Origin: Paenibacillus rhizosphaerae
GTDB taxonomy: Bacteria > Bacillota > Bacilli > Paenibacillales > Paenibacillaceae
NCBI RefSeq assembly: GCF_014192015.1
Contig: NZ_JACHXJ010000002.1
Location: 496,001 to 560,000, forward strand
Direction: 5' to 3'
DNA: 64,000 nt
Part shown: piece after piece, positions 51,827 through 60,351 of the stretch
Numbering within the stretch: position 1 is the first letter of the stretch
Layout of the letters: every line of letters begins with the position of its first letter
Made by a program: the position numbers and the translations under genes
Notes under the pieces: generated by a model
Database searches by the model: none
Seen by the model: the letters and a program-made list of their open reading frames with translations, nothing else
Told to the model about the DNA's origin: nothing

Positions 51827-52582
51827 ATGGATGCTGATGTGAAGAAAGGTTCGCAGACTTATTTGGATGATGCCGAAGTCAAACGTCTGATCGCACTCAG
51901 CCAGACCGGGGACAGCTTGGCCCGCGATACGCTGGTGAACTGCAACATCCGTCTCGTCTGGTCTGTCGTGCAAAGGTTTATGAACCGGGGATACGAACCC
52001 GAGGATCTGTTTCAGATCGGATGCATCGGCCTGCTGAAATCGGTCGACAAATTCGATTTAAGCTATGACGTCAAGTTTTCAACCTATGCCGTTCCGATGA
52101 TTATCGGCGAGATTCAGCGCTTTCTCCGCGATGACGGAACGCTGAAGGTCAGCCGGTCGCTGAAGGAAATGGCCAACAAGGTCCGCAAGAAAAAGGACGA
52201 GCTGTCGAAGCACCTGGACCGGCTGCCGACCGTCAAGGAAGTGGCCGAGGAGCTGGGGGTAACGCCCGAGGAAGTTGTGTTCGCCCAGGAGGCCAACAAG
52301 CCGCCGACCTCAATTCACGAGACGGTGTTCGAAAATGACGGGGATCCGATTACGCTGATGGACCAGATCGCCGACGAATCCCAGGAACGCTGGTTTGACA
52401 AACTGGCGCTGAACGAAGCGATCGACGGCTTGTCGGAGCGGGAAAAGCTGATCGTCTATTTAAGGTACTACCGCGACCAGACCCAATCGGAGGTGGCCAC
52501 CCGGCTCGGGATATCCCAGGTGCAGGTTTCGCGCCTCGAGAAAAAAATACTGCAGCTGATCCGCGATCAGATTGCCCAGTGA
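51827..52582 (+). CDS. sigF: RNA polymerase sigma factor SigF
   Basis: Forespore sigma factor of 251 residues. Region 2 has PEDLFQIGCIGLLKSVDKFD and FSTYAVPMIIGEIQRFLRDD; region 3 begins VSRSLKEMANKVRKKKDEL; region 4 contains YRDQTQSEVATRLGISQVQVSRLEK. Held by SpoIIAB until engulfment signalling. AGGGGTTGG precedes the ATG. A terminator follows, separating it from spoVA. Confidence 0.97.
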   Translation: MDADVKKGSQTYLDDAEVKRLIALSQTGDSLARDTLVNCNIRLVWSVVQRFMNRGYEPEDLFQIGCIGLLKSVDKFDLSYDVKFSTYAVPMIIGEIQRFLRDDGTLKVSRSLKEMANKVRKKKDELSKHLDRLPTVKEVAEELGVTPEEVVFAQEANKPPTSIHETVFENDGDPITLMDQIADESQERWFDKLALNEAIDGLSEREKLIVYLRYYRDQTQSEVATRLGISQVQVSRLEKKILQLIRDQIAQ

Positions 52583-52584
52583 AC

Positions 52585-52627
52585 AAGGAACCGTCTTCCG
52601 TAAGGGAAGGCGGTTCCTTTTTTTGGG
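52585..52627 (+). terminator. Intrinsic terminator after sigF
   Basis: AAGGAACCGTCTTCC pairs with GGGAAGGCGGTTCCTT (one G-U type mismatch) with a short loop and a seven-T run. Confidence 0.93.
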
Positions 52628-52703
52628 CAGCGATGCAAACCGGACTAGAATGTAGACCTTTTTCCTATACTAACGGTAATTAAGCAGCAAAAGGAGTGAT
52701 TGG

Positions 52704-53345
52704 ATGTCTGATCACGGATTGCCTACGGTCTACCTGCAGCTGCGCAGCCGCGTACCGATTTCCCATGGAAGGGTTGTGACCCTCGGTCACATCGCCCGGA
52801 TTTTATGCGAACCCGAGTGGGAATCTTCGCTCCGCAGCCTGGAGCTGGTTCATCCCCACAAGTGGGATGGAAATTTGTTGTTAATTGACATGATGCACAT
52901 CATACCGAAGATCCAGGAGCTCATTCCAGGTGTCCGCATTGAGTCGATGGGGAACAAGCACTCCCTGGTGGAAGTGGTCAGAAAGGAGAAGAAGCCGTCG
53001 CTGATTCTATTCATCCTCGTCTGGCTCCTCCTTTTCTTCGGATCAGCGCTGACGATCATGAATTTCCATGCGGACGTGAACATGCAAGAGGTGCAAATCC
53101 GTACGGTGGAAATGGTGACCGGCCGGCGGGACGAGCATCCCTACTTATTCCAGACGGCTTATTCCTTCGGCATCGGATTTGGCATGGTCGTCTTTTTCAA
53201 CCATTTATTCAAAAAGAAGTGGAACGAGGAACCGACCCCGCTGGAAGTGGAAATGTTTCTGTACCAGGAAAATATCGACCAGTACGTGGTTGCCGAGGAA
53301 TATAAACGGATGAAAACCGCGAGCCGTCAGGGGGATTCGTCTTGA
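52704..53345 (+). CDS. spoVAA: Stage V sporulation protein AA
   Basis: Protein of 213 residues: soluble N-terminal domain (about 1-95) and two C-terminal TM helices (about 98-117 and 151-170). SpoVA proteins form the dipicolinic acid channel of the spore inner membrane, with SpoVAA among the membrane subunits. AAAAGGAGTGATTGG precedes the ATG. CTATACTA at 52665 could be a sigma-G-like -10 but its -35 is weak. It overlaps spoVAB. Confidence 0.9.
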   Translation: MSDHGLPTVYLQLRSRVPISHGRVVTLGHIARILCEPEWESSLRSLELVHPHKWDGNLLLIDMMHIIPKIQELIPGVRIESMGNKHSLVEVVRKEKKPSLILFILVWLLLFFGSALTIMNFHADVNMQEVQIRTVEMVTGRRDEHPYLFQTAYSFGIGFGMVVFFNHLFKKKWNEEPTPLEVEMFLYQENIDQYVVAEEYKRMKTASRQGDSS

Positions 53346-53764
53346 TTCTGGTCGGCTGGTTCATCCAAATACTGCTCGGGATAGCCGGGGGGATTGCGGT
53401 AGGCGGCGGCGTTATTGCGCTATTCATCGTTCTCGACATGATCCCGAGGCTGGCCCAGCTGACTTCATCCTATAGCCGGGTTCACTGGTATGAAGGGGCC
53501 ATGGTAACGGGGTCGCTGGTCGGGACCGTGTTTGACTTTTGGAATTGGAAACTATCCTTGGGACCGCTGGCCAGCCTCTTGATCGGGCTGTTTAACGGCA
53601 TATTCATCGGCCTGCTGGCTGCCGCGCTCACTGAGGTGCTCAATGTGCTGCCCATCTTGGCCAAAAGGCTGCAGATGACCCGCTACTTGTTCGGTTTTTT
53701 GATGGCGATGGTCACGGGGAAAGTGGCGGGCTCCCTGTTTGACTGGTTTGTGTACAGAAAGTAA
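53342..53764 (+). CDS. spoVAB: Stage V sporulation protein AB
   Basis: Integral membrane protein of 140 residues with four TM helices, including AGGIAVGGGVIALFIVLDMIPR and GLFNGIFIGLLAAALTEVLNV-like stretches. Normal length for SpoVAB. Its TTG start overlaps the spoVAA stop. In B. subtilis spoVAC-AD-AEB-AEA follow; here spoVAF follows directly. Confidence 0.9.
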   Translation: MILVGWFIQILLGIAGGIAVGGGVIALFIVLDMIPRLAQLTSSYSRVHWYEGAMVTGSLVGTVFDFWNWKLSLGPLASLLIGLFNGIFIGLLAAALTEVLNVLPILAKRLQMTRYLFGFLMAMVTGKVAGSLFDWFVYRK

Positions 53765-53777
53765 GGAGGAACGCTTC

Positions 53778-55541
53778 GTGAGAGATGACAAGGATCAGGA
53801 AATCAACGTAGAGGACCCCGCTGGCATTGCGATGATCATGCAGTATGGGGACGAATCGAAAGCAAAGAAGGAGGACGCTTCTCATCGCGCCAAGGAGGGG
53901 GAGAAGCACCGGAGGATGGCGGGCCGCAGAGAAGGCGGCGAAGAGCATACCGGGGGAGAACATGAGGCGAAAGGTGACGGCGGAGAGGACAAGCGGATGC
54001 AGGAAAAACGTGACCGGGAAAGGTCCGACACCGTCGAGGAATCCATCATCTATTGGCAGGATAAGGATGAAATCCCGGAAAGCCTGGAGACGACCAAGAA
54101 CACGCTTAAGGAAGTGGTGGGCCTGGGTTCTTCCTTTGACATCGTGTTCCGCGAAATGACCCTGGCAGGCCAGAGCACGGGGTTGTTCTTTATCAACGGT
54201 TTTGCCAAAGACAACATCCTGGTGGAAATTTTGAAACGGTTAACCTATTTGTCCGCCGACCAGCTTACCTCCGATGCGCTGAAATCCTTTTTTGATCTTT
54301 ACATCCCCCACATTCAGGTAGAGATGAGCGACAAGCTCAGTGCGGCCATCAACAAAGCGCTGATGGGGATGTGCGTGCTTTTTATCGAAGGTGAACAGGC
54401 ATGCATCATTATGGACACCCGGAGTTATCCGGTCCGAAGTCCCGAAGAACCGAGCATCGAACGGGTCGTTCGGGGAGCGCGCGACGGATTCACCGAAACG
54501 CTGCTTACCAACATCGCCCTCGTGCGGCGGCGGATCCGTGACCCCGGATTCAAAAGCGAGCTTGTACAGGTCGGGCGGCGGACGCGGACGGACGTCTGTA
54601 TTGCCTATATCGACGACATTGTGGATAAGGTTCAAGTAGATTCCATCCGGAAGAAAATCAAAAGTATTGACATTGACGGCCTTCCCCAAGGCGACAAGCA
54701 GCTGGAAGAAGCGATCATCAACAAAGGATGGCATCCGTACCCGCTCGTCAGATATTCGGAGAGACCGGACGTGGTCGCTTCGCATATCCTGGAAGGCAGG
54801 GTCGTGGTGTTCGTGGACACTTCGCCGAGCGTGATGGTTATGCCGACTACGTTTTTCGATCTGTGCCAGCATGCCGAAGAGAACAGGCAGACGGCTTTTA
54901 TGGGGACGTACCTCAGGTGGGTCCGGTTTTTGGGTATTTTTGCCTCCATGTTTCTGCTACCGCTGTGGATGCTGCTCGTGACGGATCCGTATTTAAAGCC
55001 TCAGGATTTAATTTTTATCGGACCGCATGATACCGCCAAAATTCCGCTTATCGCCCAGTTTCTGCTGGTCGAGTTCGGCGTCGATCTGCTCCGATTGGCC
55101 GCCGTGCATACGCCGACCCCGCTCGCCTCGGCCATGGGCCTCATCGCGGCGATTCTCGTCGGGGATATCGCGGTGAAAACGGGCCTGTTCGTTAACGAGG
55201 TCGTCTTGTACATGGCCGTAGCGGCCATCGGCATGTTCGCCACGCCGAGCTATGAGCTGGGGTTGGCCAACCGGATGGTAAGGCTTGTGCTGCTGGTAGC
55301 GGTGGCGATTTTCAAGGTGCAGGGATTCGTTGTCGGGACGACGCTGCTGATCCTGCTGCTGACGCTGCACCGGTCCTATAACTCGTCTTATCTCTGGCCG
55401 TTTATACCGTTTAATGCAAAGGCTCTGTCTGAAGTACTGCTGCGCTTCCCGGTACTCGAGAGCAAGAAAAGGCCGTCTTTCAACAAAACGAGGGATAATA
55501 CGCGGATGGCGAAAAACCCGGACAACCGGGAACAATCGTAG
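53778..55541 (+). CDS. spoVAF: SpoVAF/GerA-type spore membrane protein with charged N-terminus
   Basis: GerA-family protein of 587 residues, against about 493 for B. subtilis SpoVAF. The first 90 residues include a strongly charged Lys/Arg/Glu/Gly segment (about 28-85, with HRAKEGEKHRRMAG). The conserved soluble domain then begins near QDKDEIPESLETTK, followed by GVVRRIRDPGFKSE-like and YSERPDVVASHILEGRVVVF motifs and four to five C-terminal TM helices. SpoVAF helps DPA release or germinant response. The GTG at 53778 follows TAAGGAGGAAC. Confidence 0.9.
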   Translation: MRDDKDQEINVEDPAGIAMIMQYGDESKAKKEDASHRAKEGEKHRRMAGRREGGEEHTGGEHEAKGDGGEDKRMQEKRDRERSDTVEESIIYWQDKDEIPESLETTKNTLKEVVGLGSSFDIVFREMTLAGQSTGLFFINGFAKDNILVEILKRLTYLSADQLTSDALKSFFDLYIPHIQVEMSDKLSAAINKALMGMCVLFIEGEQACIIMDTRSYPVRSPEEPSIERVVRGARDGFTETLLTNIALVRRRIRDPGFKSELVQVGRRTRTDVCIAYIDDIVDKVQVDSIRKKIKSIDIDGLPQGDKQLEEAIINKGWHPYPLVRYSERPDVVASHILEGRVVVFVDTSPSVMVMPTTFFDLCQHAEENRQTAFMGTYLRWVRFLGIFASMFLLPLWMLLVTDPYLKPQDLIFIGPHDTAKIPLIAQFLLVEFGVDLLRLAAVHTPTPLASAMGLIAAILVGDIAVKTGLFVNEVVLYMAVAAIGMFATPSYELGLANRMVRLVLLVAVAIFKVQGFVVGTTLLILLLTLHRSYNSSYLWPFIPFNAKALSEVLLRFPVLESKKRPSFNKTRDNTRMAKNPDNREQS

Positions 55542-55657
55542 GAAAACACAAATGTTGTGCAAAAAAATCCATTCATTCTCTTCCCTTGTCTGGTATACTG
55601 ATGTAAAAGTTCACATGGAATATTTACATTTCCAAGGAAAGCGAAGGGATGCATAAT

Positions 55658-56989
55658 ATGTTTCTACATGGTACAAGTAAAATCAATGCGGACGGTCACC
55701 TGGAAATCGGTGGCTGTGACGTTACCGAGCTGAAGAAGCAGTATGGTACGCCGCTCTATATCGTGGACGAGGAGCTGGTCCGCACGCGGTGCCGCGAATA
55801 CGTTGATGCGTTCCGCGCGTCCGGATTGAAATTCCAGGTGGCTTACGCCAGCAAGGCTTTCTGCGTCATGGCCATGTGCCGGATCGCAGAGGAAGAGGAC
55901 ATGTCCCTGGACGTTGTGTCCGACGGCGAATTGTTCACGGCGCTTCAGGCAGGCTTCCCGGCCAAGCGCATCCATTTCCACGGCAACAACAAAACGGTGG
56001 AAGAGATGGAAATGGCGATCGATGCCGGCATCGGCTGCTTCGTCGTAGACAATTTTGTTGAACTGCATGTGCTGGAATCGGTGGCGGCTGAGAAAAAGGT
56101 GAAGGTTAACGTTTTACTCCGCGTCACACCAGGGGTGGAAGCTCATACGCATGAATATATTTCAACCGGCCAAACTGACTCGAAATTCGGTTTCGACATC
56201 GGCAACGGCTCTGCGTTTGAAGCGGTCAAAGCAGCTGCCGCTCAGGAGCATTTGGAGCTTCTTGGCGTCCATTCCCATATCGGGTCTCAGATCTTCGAGG
56301 TGGACGGATTCCAGATGGCGGTACAGCGCGTTGCCGAATTTGCCAAAGGCGTCAAAGAGCAACTGGGCGTGCAGTTCAAAGTGGTTAACCTCGGCGGAGG
56401 CTTTGGCATCCGTTACGTTGAAGGCGACACGCCGCTTGAAGTCAACCAGTACGTGAAGGCGATTACCGACGCGGTGAAAACGCATTTTGCCGAGTGGGGA
56501 AGCAACCTGCCGGAAATTTGGGTGGAACCGGGCCGCAGCATCGTGGGCGATGCGGGGACAACCCTGTACACCGTCGGCACCAGCAAGGATATTCCGGGTG
56601 TGCGCAAGTACGTGGCCGTGGATGGCGGCATGACGGACAACCCGCGCCCGGCGCTGTACGAGTCGAAGTATGAAGCCATGCTGGCCAACCGTGCCAACGA
56701 CAAACCGGAAGAAACCGTGTCCATTGCCGGCAAATGCTGCGAGAGCGGCGACATGCTGATCTGGGATGCAGAGCTTCCGAAAGTCAATAACGGTGATCTG
56801 CTCGCCGTTTCGTGCACCGGGGCCTACAATTATTCGATGGCGAGCAATTACAACCGGATCCGCAAACCGGCGGTCGTATTTGTGAACGAGGGTCAAAGCG
56901 ACCTGGTCGTTCGCCGCGAGAGCCTTCAGGATATCATCGGCCACGATGTCATACCTGAGCGGATCGCGAAGCAGGCTGTGCTTAAGTAA
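55658..56989 (+). CDS. lysA: Diaminopimelate decarboxylase
   Basis: PLP enzyme of 443 residues making lysine from meso-diaminopimelate. The PLP lysine is in VAYASKAFC near residue 65; HSHIGSQI, the Gly loop NLGGGFGI, EPGRSIVGDAG and the second-subunit Cys motif KCCESGD are present. Start ATG at 55658 gives the family N-terminus MFLHGTS; the ATG at 55649 touches its ribosome site. B. subtilis lysA also follows spoVAF. No lysine riboswitch is present. Confidence 0.95.
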   Translation: MFLHGTSKINADGHLEIGGCDVTELKKQYGTPLYIVDEELVRTRCREYVDAFRASGLKFQVAYASKAFCVMAMCRIAEEEDMSLDVVSDGELFTALQAGFPAKRIHFHGNNKTVEEMEMAIDAGIGCFVVDNFVELHVLESVAAEKKVKVNVLLRVTPGVEAHTHEYISTGQTDSKFGFDIGNGSAFEAVKAAAAQEHLELLGVHSHIGSQIFEVDGFQMAVQRVAEFAKGVKEQLGVQFKVVNLGGGFGIRYVEGDTPLEVNQYVKAITDAVKTHFAEWGSNLPEIWVEPGRSIVGDAGTTLYTVGTSKDIPGVRKYVAVDGGMTDNPRPALYESKYEAMLANRANDKPEETVSIAGKCCESGDMLIWDAELPKVNNGDLLAVSCTGAYNYSMASNYNRIRKPAVVFVNEGQSDLVVRRESLQDIIGHDVIPERIAKQAVLK

Positions 56990-57056
56990 GGAGCATGCAG
57001 TAAGGGGGAAGGCGCTGTTCGTCAGCGACTCTGTTAAATGAATTGGTGCGCAGTAT

Positions 57057-57098
57057 AAAGGATCATCTCTGTATTGGGGAATGCAGAGGGGTCCTTTT
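57057..57098 (+). terminator. Terminator after lysA
   Basis: AAAGGA/TCCTTT and CTCTG/CAGAG pairings with a small internal loop and a four-T tail at 57095-57098. A smaller hairpin GCGCTG/CAGCG lies at 57012. Confidence 0.7.
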
Positions 57099-57134
57099 GC
57101 GCGTTTATAGGTGTAGGAAGAAAGCGGAATTATT

Positions 57135-57163
57135 TTGCTTCGCCCGGCATTTCATAGTAAACT
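57135..57163 (+). promoter_or_regulatory. Sigma-A promoter of ppiB
   Basis: TTGCTT (57135-57140), 17-bp spacer, TAAACT (57158-57163), about 50 nt before the start. Confidence 0.6.
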
Positions 57164-57214
57164 AGAAGATGTCTGTTAACACTCAGGAAAGACATGAAAG
57201 GAGTCATTGACATA

Positions 57215-57646
57215 ATGGCCAAGCAAGCAAAAATCACTCTTGAAAACGGCGGCGAAGTGCTGCTCGATCTGTTTGAAAAAGACGCTCCGAACACGGTGGC
57301 GAACTTTGAAAAATTAGCAAACTCCGGTTTCTACAACGGTCTGGTGTTCCACCGCGTCATTCCGGGATTCGTTGCCCAGGGCGGATGCCCGAACGGCACC
57401 GGAACCGGCGGCCCTGGCTACACAATCAACTGCGAAATCAACCCGAACAAACACGAGCGCGGAACGCTGGCTATGGCGCATGCCGGCCGCAACACTGGCG
57501 GAAGCCAGTTCTACATCTGCTACCAGCCGCAGCCGCATCTGGACGGACAGCATACCGTATTCGGCAAAGTGACGAAGGGCATGGAATACGTCGATGCGTT
57601 CCAAGGCCGTGACGTGATGAAGACAGTCGAAGTATACGAGGCTTAA
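57215..57646 (+). CDS. ppiB: Cyclophilin-type peptidyl-prolyl isomerase
   Basis: Cytosolic cyclophilin of 143 residues. Active-site pieces [15 protein letters not shown] (catalytic Arg), [20 protein letters not shown] and [11 protein letters not shown] are intact. No signal peptide. I chose the ATG at 57215, 9 nt after AAAGGAGTC; an ATG at 57194 is possible with a weaker site. Single gene with its own promoter and terminator. Confidence 0.93.
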   Translation: MAKQAKITLENGGEVLLDLFEKDAPNTVANFEKLANSGFYNGLVFHRVIPGFVAQGGCPNGTGTGGPGYTINCEINPNKHERGTLAMAHAGRNTGGSQFYICYQPQPHLDGQHTVFGKVTKGMEYVDAFQGRDVMKTVEVYEA

Positions 57647-57668
57647 TCCGCAAGTTTAAACGACTCAT

Positions 57669-57714
57669 CAGCCGCTTTCCCTGTTTCAAAAAAAGGGACA
57701 AGCGGCTTTTTGTT
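57669..57714 (+). terminator. Intrinsic terminator after ppiB
   Basis: AGCCGCTT (57670-57677) pairs with AAGCGGCT (57700-57707); inner CCCT/AGGG; five-T run. Confidence 0.9.
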
Positions 57715-57748
57715 TAATGCGGGAAATGAGGCGTATTGATTTTTTTCC

Positions 57749-57777
57749 GATGCAGTGTTAACATTTCCTAGTATAGA
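57749..57777 (+). promoter_or_regulatory. Possible promoter of the riboflavin operon
   Basis: GATGCA (57749-57754), 17-bp spacer, TATAGA (57772-57777). The -35 is weak, but the distance to the riboswitch (about 60 nt) is right. Confidence 0.4.
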
Positions 57778-57833
57778 TGGGGCTTCCACTAGGCAGCCAT
57801 TTCATCTGACAATTGCATATTGATATTGGTTAT

Positions 57834-57999
57834 ATCCTTCGGGGCAGGGTGAAATTCCCTACCGGCGGTGATGACGCGGCAGCAGATCAGTTCTGGCGCC
57901 CGTCTCAGTCCGTGACCCGGACGCTTCGTTTGATGCTTAGCGTACGGTGGACCTGGTGCAAATCCGGGACCGACAGTATAGTCTGGATGGGAGAAGGAG
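57834..57999 (+). ncRNA. FMN riboswitch (RFN element)
   Basis: All conserved blocks are present in order: ATCCTTC (57834) closing with GAAGGAG (57993), GGGGCAGGGTGAAATTCCC, TACCGGCGGT, GTCCGTGACCCG (57908), GGACCTGGTGCAAATCCGGG and ACCGACAGTATAGTCTGGAT. It senses FMN and controls ribD-ribE-ribBA-ribH, which follow. An intrinsic terminator lies about 195 nt downstream, further than usual. Confidence 0.96.
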
Positions 58000-58194
58000 A
58001 GAAGGCGTGCACTTCAGTACGGAGTGCAGCTGTCCAATAAGATGTCACGTGTACGTGGTTGTTTTCACAATGTGGAAGGTTGTCCTGGCGGGCGGCTTCT
58101 GTTTGTTGACGCCTTTTCGCACCGATGACTTAGGCTGATCCTGACTTTTGGGATTCTGCAGCCCTTATTGGAGTGTATCTGACTTATCTCTCAC
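58000..58194 (+). other. Riboswitch expression platform, structured and unusually long
   Basis: No gene seen. Candidate hairpins include GTGCAC/GAGTGCAG around 58008-58030, CACGTGTACGTG near 58046 and GGCTG-ATCC/GGAT-CAGCC (58133-58163). No T run follows any of them, so termination probably happens at 58195. Confidence 0.5.
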
Positions 58195-58233
58195 AGCCCC
58201 GAGGATGGTTTATGCCATCCCGGGGCTTTTTGT
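58195..58233 (+). terminator. Terminator of the rib leader
   Basis: AGCCCCG-A-GGATGG pairs with CCATCC-CGGGGCT around a 6-nt loop, followed by TTTTTGTATTTT. It is the probable FMN-controlled terminator. Confidence 0.88.
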
Positions 58234-58419
58234 ATTTTAGCATTTTACAAGGAATAAGGGTCCCCACTAAGTGAACGGTTTGAGCAGTGGAGACTGAGCG
58301 GCAATTTGGAAGTTGATCTGCCAACGAATTCGCAAAATGCGCAGTATCTGCAAAGCGCCTAAAGCCGAGACTTAAACTTGAGGGGACGCCAAAAATTACG
58401 ATCAAAGGGGGGGAGATGA
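58234..58419 (+). other. ribD leader after the terminator
   Basis: A further 186 nt separate the terminator from ribD. I see no open reading frame with a ribosome site; GTCCCC (58260) can pair with GGGGAC (58381), which may fold the leader and affect the ribD ribosome site at about 58404. Confidence 0.35.
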
Positions 58420-59529
58420 ATGGAAGGGATAGTCAACGATGAATTTTATATGGCGCTAGCGCTCGATATGGCGGAGCGGGCACAGGGTCAGACCGGGATC
58501 AATCCGGTTGTCGGCTGCGTTGTCGTCAAAGACGGGGCCATGGTTGGGCTTGGAACGCATTTGCAGCGGGGAACCGCCCATGCGGAAGTACATGCGCTGA
58601 ATATGGCGGGTGACCGTGCGGAAGGGAGTACCGTCTATGTAACGCTGGAGCCCTGCAGCCATTACGGAAAAACGCCGCCCTGCAGCGAACGGCTCATACA
58701 CGAGAAGGTGAAGCGGGTTGTCGTAGCTTGTGAAGATCCCAACCCTCAGGTGGCGGGCAGAGGCATCGATATGCTGCGCCGCAGCGGAATTGAGGTGGAA
58801 GTCGGGCTATTGGGTGACAGATCCCGCCGCTTGAACGAAAAGTTTATCAAGTACATTACGACCGGGCTGCCTTATGTGACGGTCAAGACAGCGAGCACGC
58901 TGGACGGGCGCATCGCGGCGGAATCGGGAGACAGTAAATGGATCACGAACGAAGCGGCCCGGGAGCAGGTTCACACGCTCCGCCACCGCCATCAAGGCAT
59001 TATGGTTGGCGTAAATACGGTAATTGCGGACAATCCGCAGCTGACCACCCGGCTTGCGGGCGTCATGGGTTTGAATCCTGTGCGGATCGTCGTGGATTCC
59101 TCGCTGAGGATCCCGCTTGAGTCCAACGTTGTTCAGGATGGTGCTGCGCCAACCGTCATATTGACGACGGAAGGCGCCGATCCGGATAAGGCGGAAGCGC
59201 TTCGGGCGATAGGTGTAGAAACGATCCGCTGCGGATCGGGCCCGCAGGTCGATCTTGGCCTGGCGATGACAGAGCTTGGCAAACGGGAGATCGGCTCGAT
59301 TCTGGTGGAAGGCGGCGGCCTGCTGAACGGTGCCATGCTGGAGGCCAGGCTGATCGACCGGATCGTGCTTTATTTCGCACCGAAAATCGTTGGTGGTCCA
59401 GCGGCCCCCGTCAACTTCTCGCTGCGGGGCGCGGACAAGATGGCGGACGCCGTCCGGCTTGAAGACGTAGAGACCGAAGTGCTCGGGGATAACGTCTGCA
59501 TCAGCGGAAAGCCGGTTTGGCCAGCATGA
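58420..59529 (+). CDS. ribD: Bifunctional riboflavin deaminase/reductase RibD
   Basis: RibD, 369 residues, carries out the deamination and the following reduction of the pyrimidine intermediate. The deaminase domain (about 1-145) has HAEVHAL and the zinc motif LEPCSHYGKTPPC; the reductase domain has KTASTLDGRIA, WITNEAAREQVH and VEGGGLLNGAML. AAAGGGGGGGAG precedes the ATG. First gene of the FMN-controlled operon. Confidence 0.95.
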   Translation: MEGIVNDEFYMALALDMAERAQGQTGINPVVGCVVVKDGAMVGLGTHLQRGTAHAEVHALNMAGDRAEGSTVYVTLEPCSHYGKTPPCSERLIHEKVKRVVVACEDPNPQVAGRGIDMLRRSGIEVEVGLLGDRSRRLNEKFIKYITTGLPYVTVKTASTLDGRIAAESGDSKWITNEAAREQVHTLRHRHQGIMVGVNTVIADNPQLTTRLAGVMGLNPVRIVVDSSLRIPLESNVVQDGAAPTVILTTEGADPDKAEALRAIGVETIRCGSGPQVDLGLAMTELGKREIGSILVEGGGLLNGAMLEARLIDRIVLYFAPKIVGGPAAPVNFSLRGADKMADAVRLEDVETEVLGDNVCISGKPVWPA

Positions 59530-59629
59530 CATGACCGGCAGAACGATACTTAACTTATAAATGAGCTGTACACGGTCAACGATGAATCGTATGAAATATT
59601 TTATTACAGGACAGAAAGGAGCGGTCGCG

Positions 59630-60295
59630 ATGTTTACCGGTCTGGTTGAAGAAGTCGGCATTATGCGGGGCGTCTCAAGCAAAGGGGAAGCGATGATCCT
59701 GCATATCGAGGCCTCCCGGATTATGGACGATCTCAAAATCGGGGACAGCGTCTCGGTCAATGGCGTCTGCCTAACGGCTGTCGAGGTCGGTGCCCGTTCG
59801 TTCTCGGTGGACGTTATGCCGCAAACGTACCGCCACTCCAATTTAAAATCGCTGGGGCCTGGAAGCCGGGTGAATTTGGAACGCGCCATGCAGGCAGGCG
59901 CCCGCTTCGGCGGACATATCGTGCAGGGACATGCCGACGGGACGGGGACGATCCGGGCGATGGACCGGGATCAGAATGCGGTGCTGATCGAGGTGGAGCC
60001 GGAAGATACCGGCCTGCTCCGCTACATCATCCCGCAAGGATCCATTACCCTGGACGGCATCAGCTTGACGGTCGTCAAGACGAGCGCCCGGACATTCACC
60101 GTTTCCATAATCCCGCATACGCTTGCGGAGACAAGTCTGGCGGACAAAAAGGCTGGAAATGCGCTGAATCTGGAATGCGACATTCTTGGAAAATATGTGG
60201 ATCATTTGCTTCACTACCGAACAGGGGAAGGGAACGGGCGTCCGGAACCATCGGGAATCAGCATGGAACTGCTAGCACAACACGGATTTGCATGA
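59630..60295 (+). CDS. ribE: Riboflavin synthase alpha chain
   Basis: Riboflavin synthase of 221 residues, two tandem lumazine-binding barrels: MFTGLVEEVG, SVNGVCLTAVE in the first and GQGHADGTG, LDGISLTVVK in the second. It dismutates two lumazines to riboflavin. The ATG at 59630 is preceded by AAAGGAGC; the upstream open frame from 59561 is not used. Usual Bacillus order ribD-E-BA-H. Confidence 0.94.
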   Translation: MFTGLVEEVGIMRGVSSKGEAMILHIEASRIMDDLKIGDSVSVNGVCLTAVEVGARSFSVDVMPQTYRHSNLKSLGPGSRVNLERAMQAGARFGGHIVQGHADGTGTIRAMDRDQNAVLIEVEPEDTGLLRYIIPQGSITLDGISLTVVKTSARTFTVSIIPHTLAETSLADKKAGNALNLECDILGKYVDHLLHYRTGEGNGRPEPSGISMELLAQHGFA

Positions 60296-60351
60296 GGCAG
60301 GCAAGAGGACAGACAGGCCAATAAGCCCATGCAGGAATAGGAGGGAAACCC

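Noticed and set aside
53739..53777. TTG at 53739 as the spoVAF start
   Set aside because: It lies inside spoVAB, and the strong AAGGAGGAAC serves the GTG at 53778 instead.
56990..57214. Small gene in the lysA-ppiB gap
   Set aside because: No frame with a ribosome site; only a terminator and a promoter are present.
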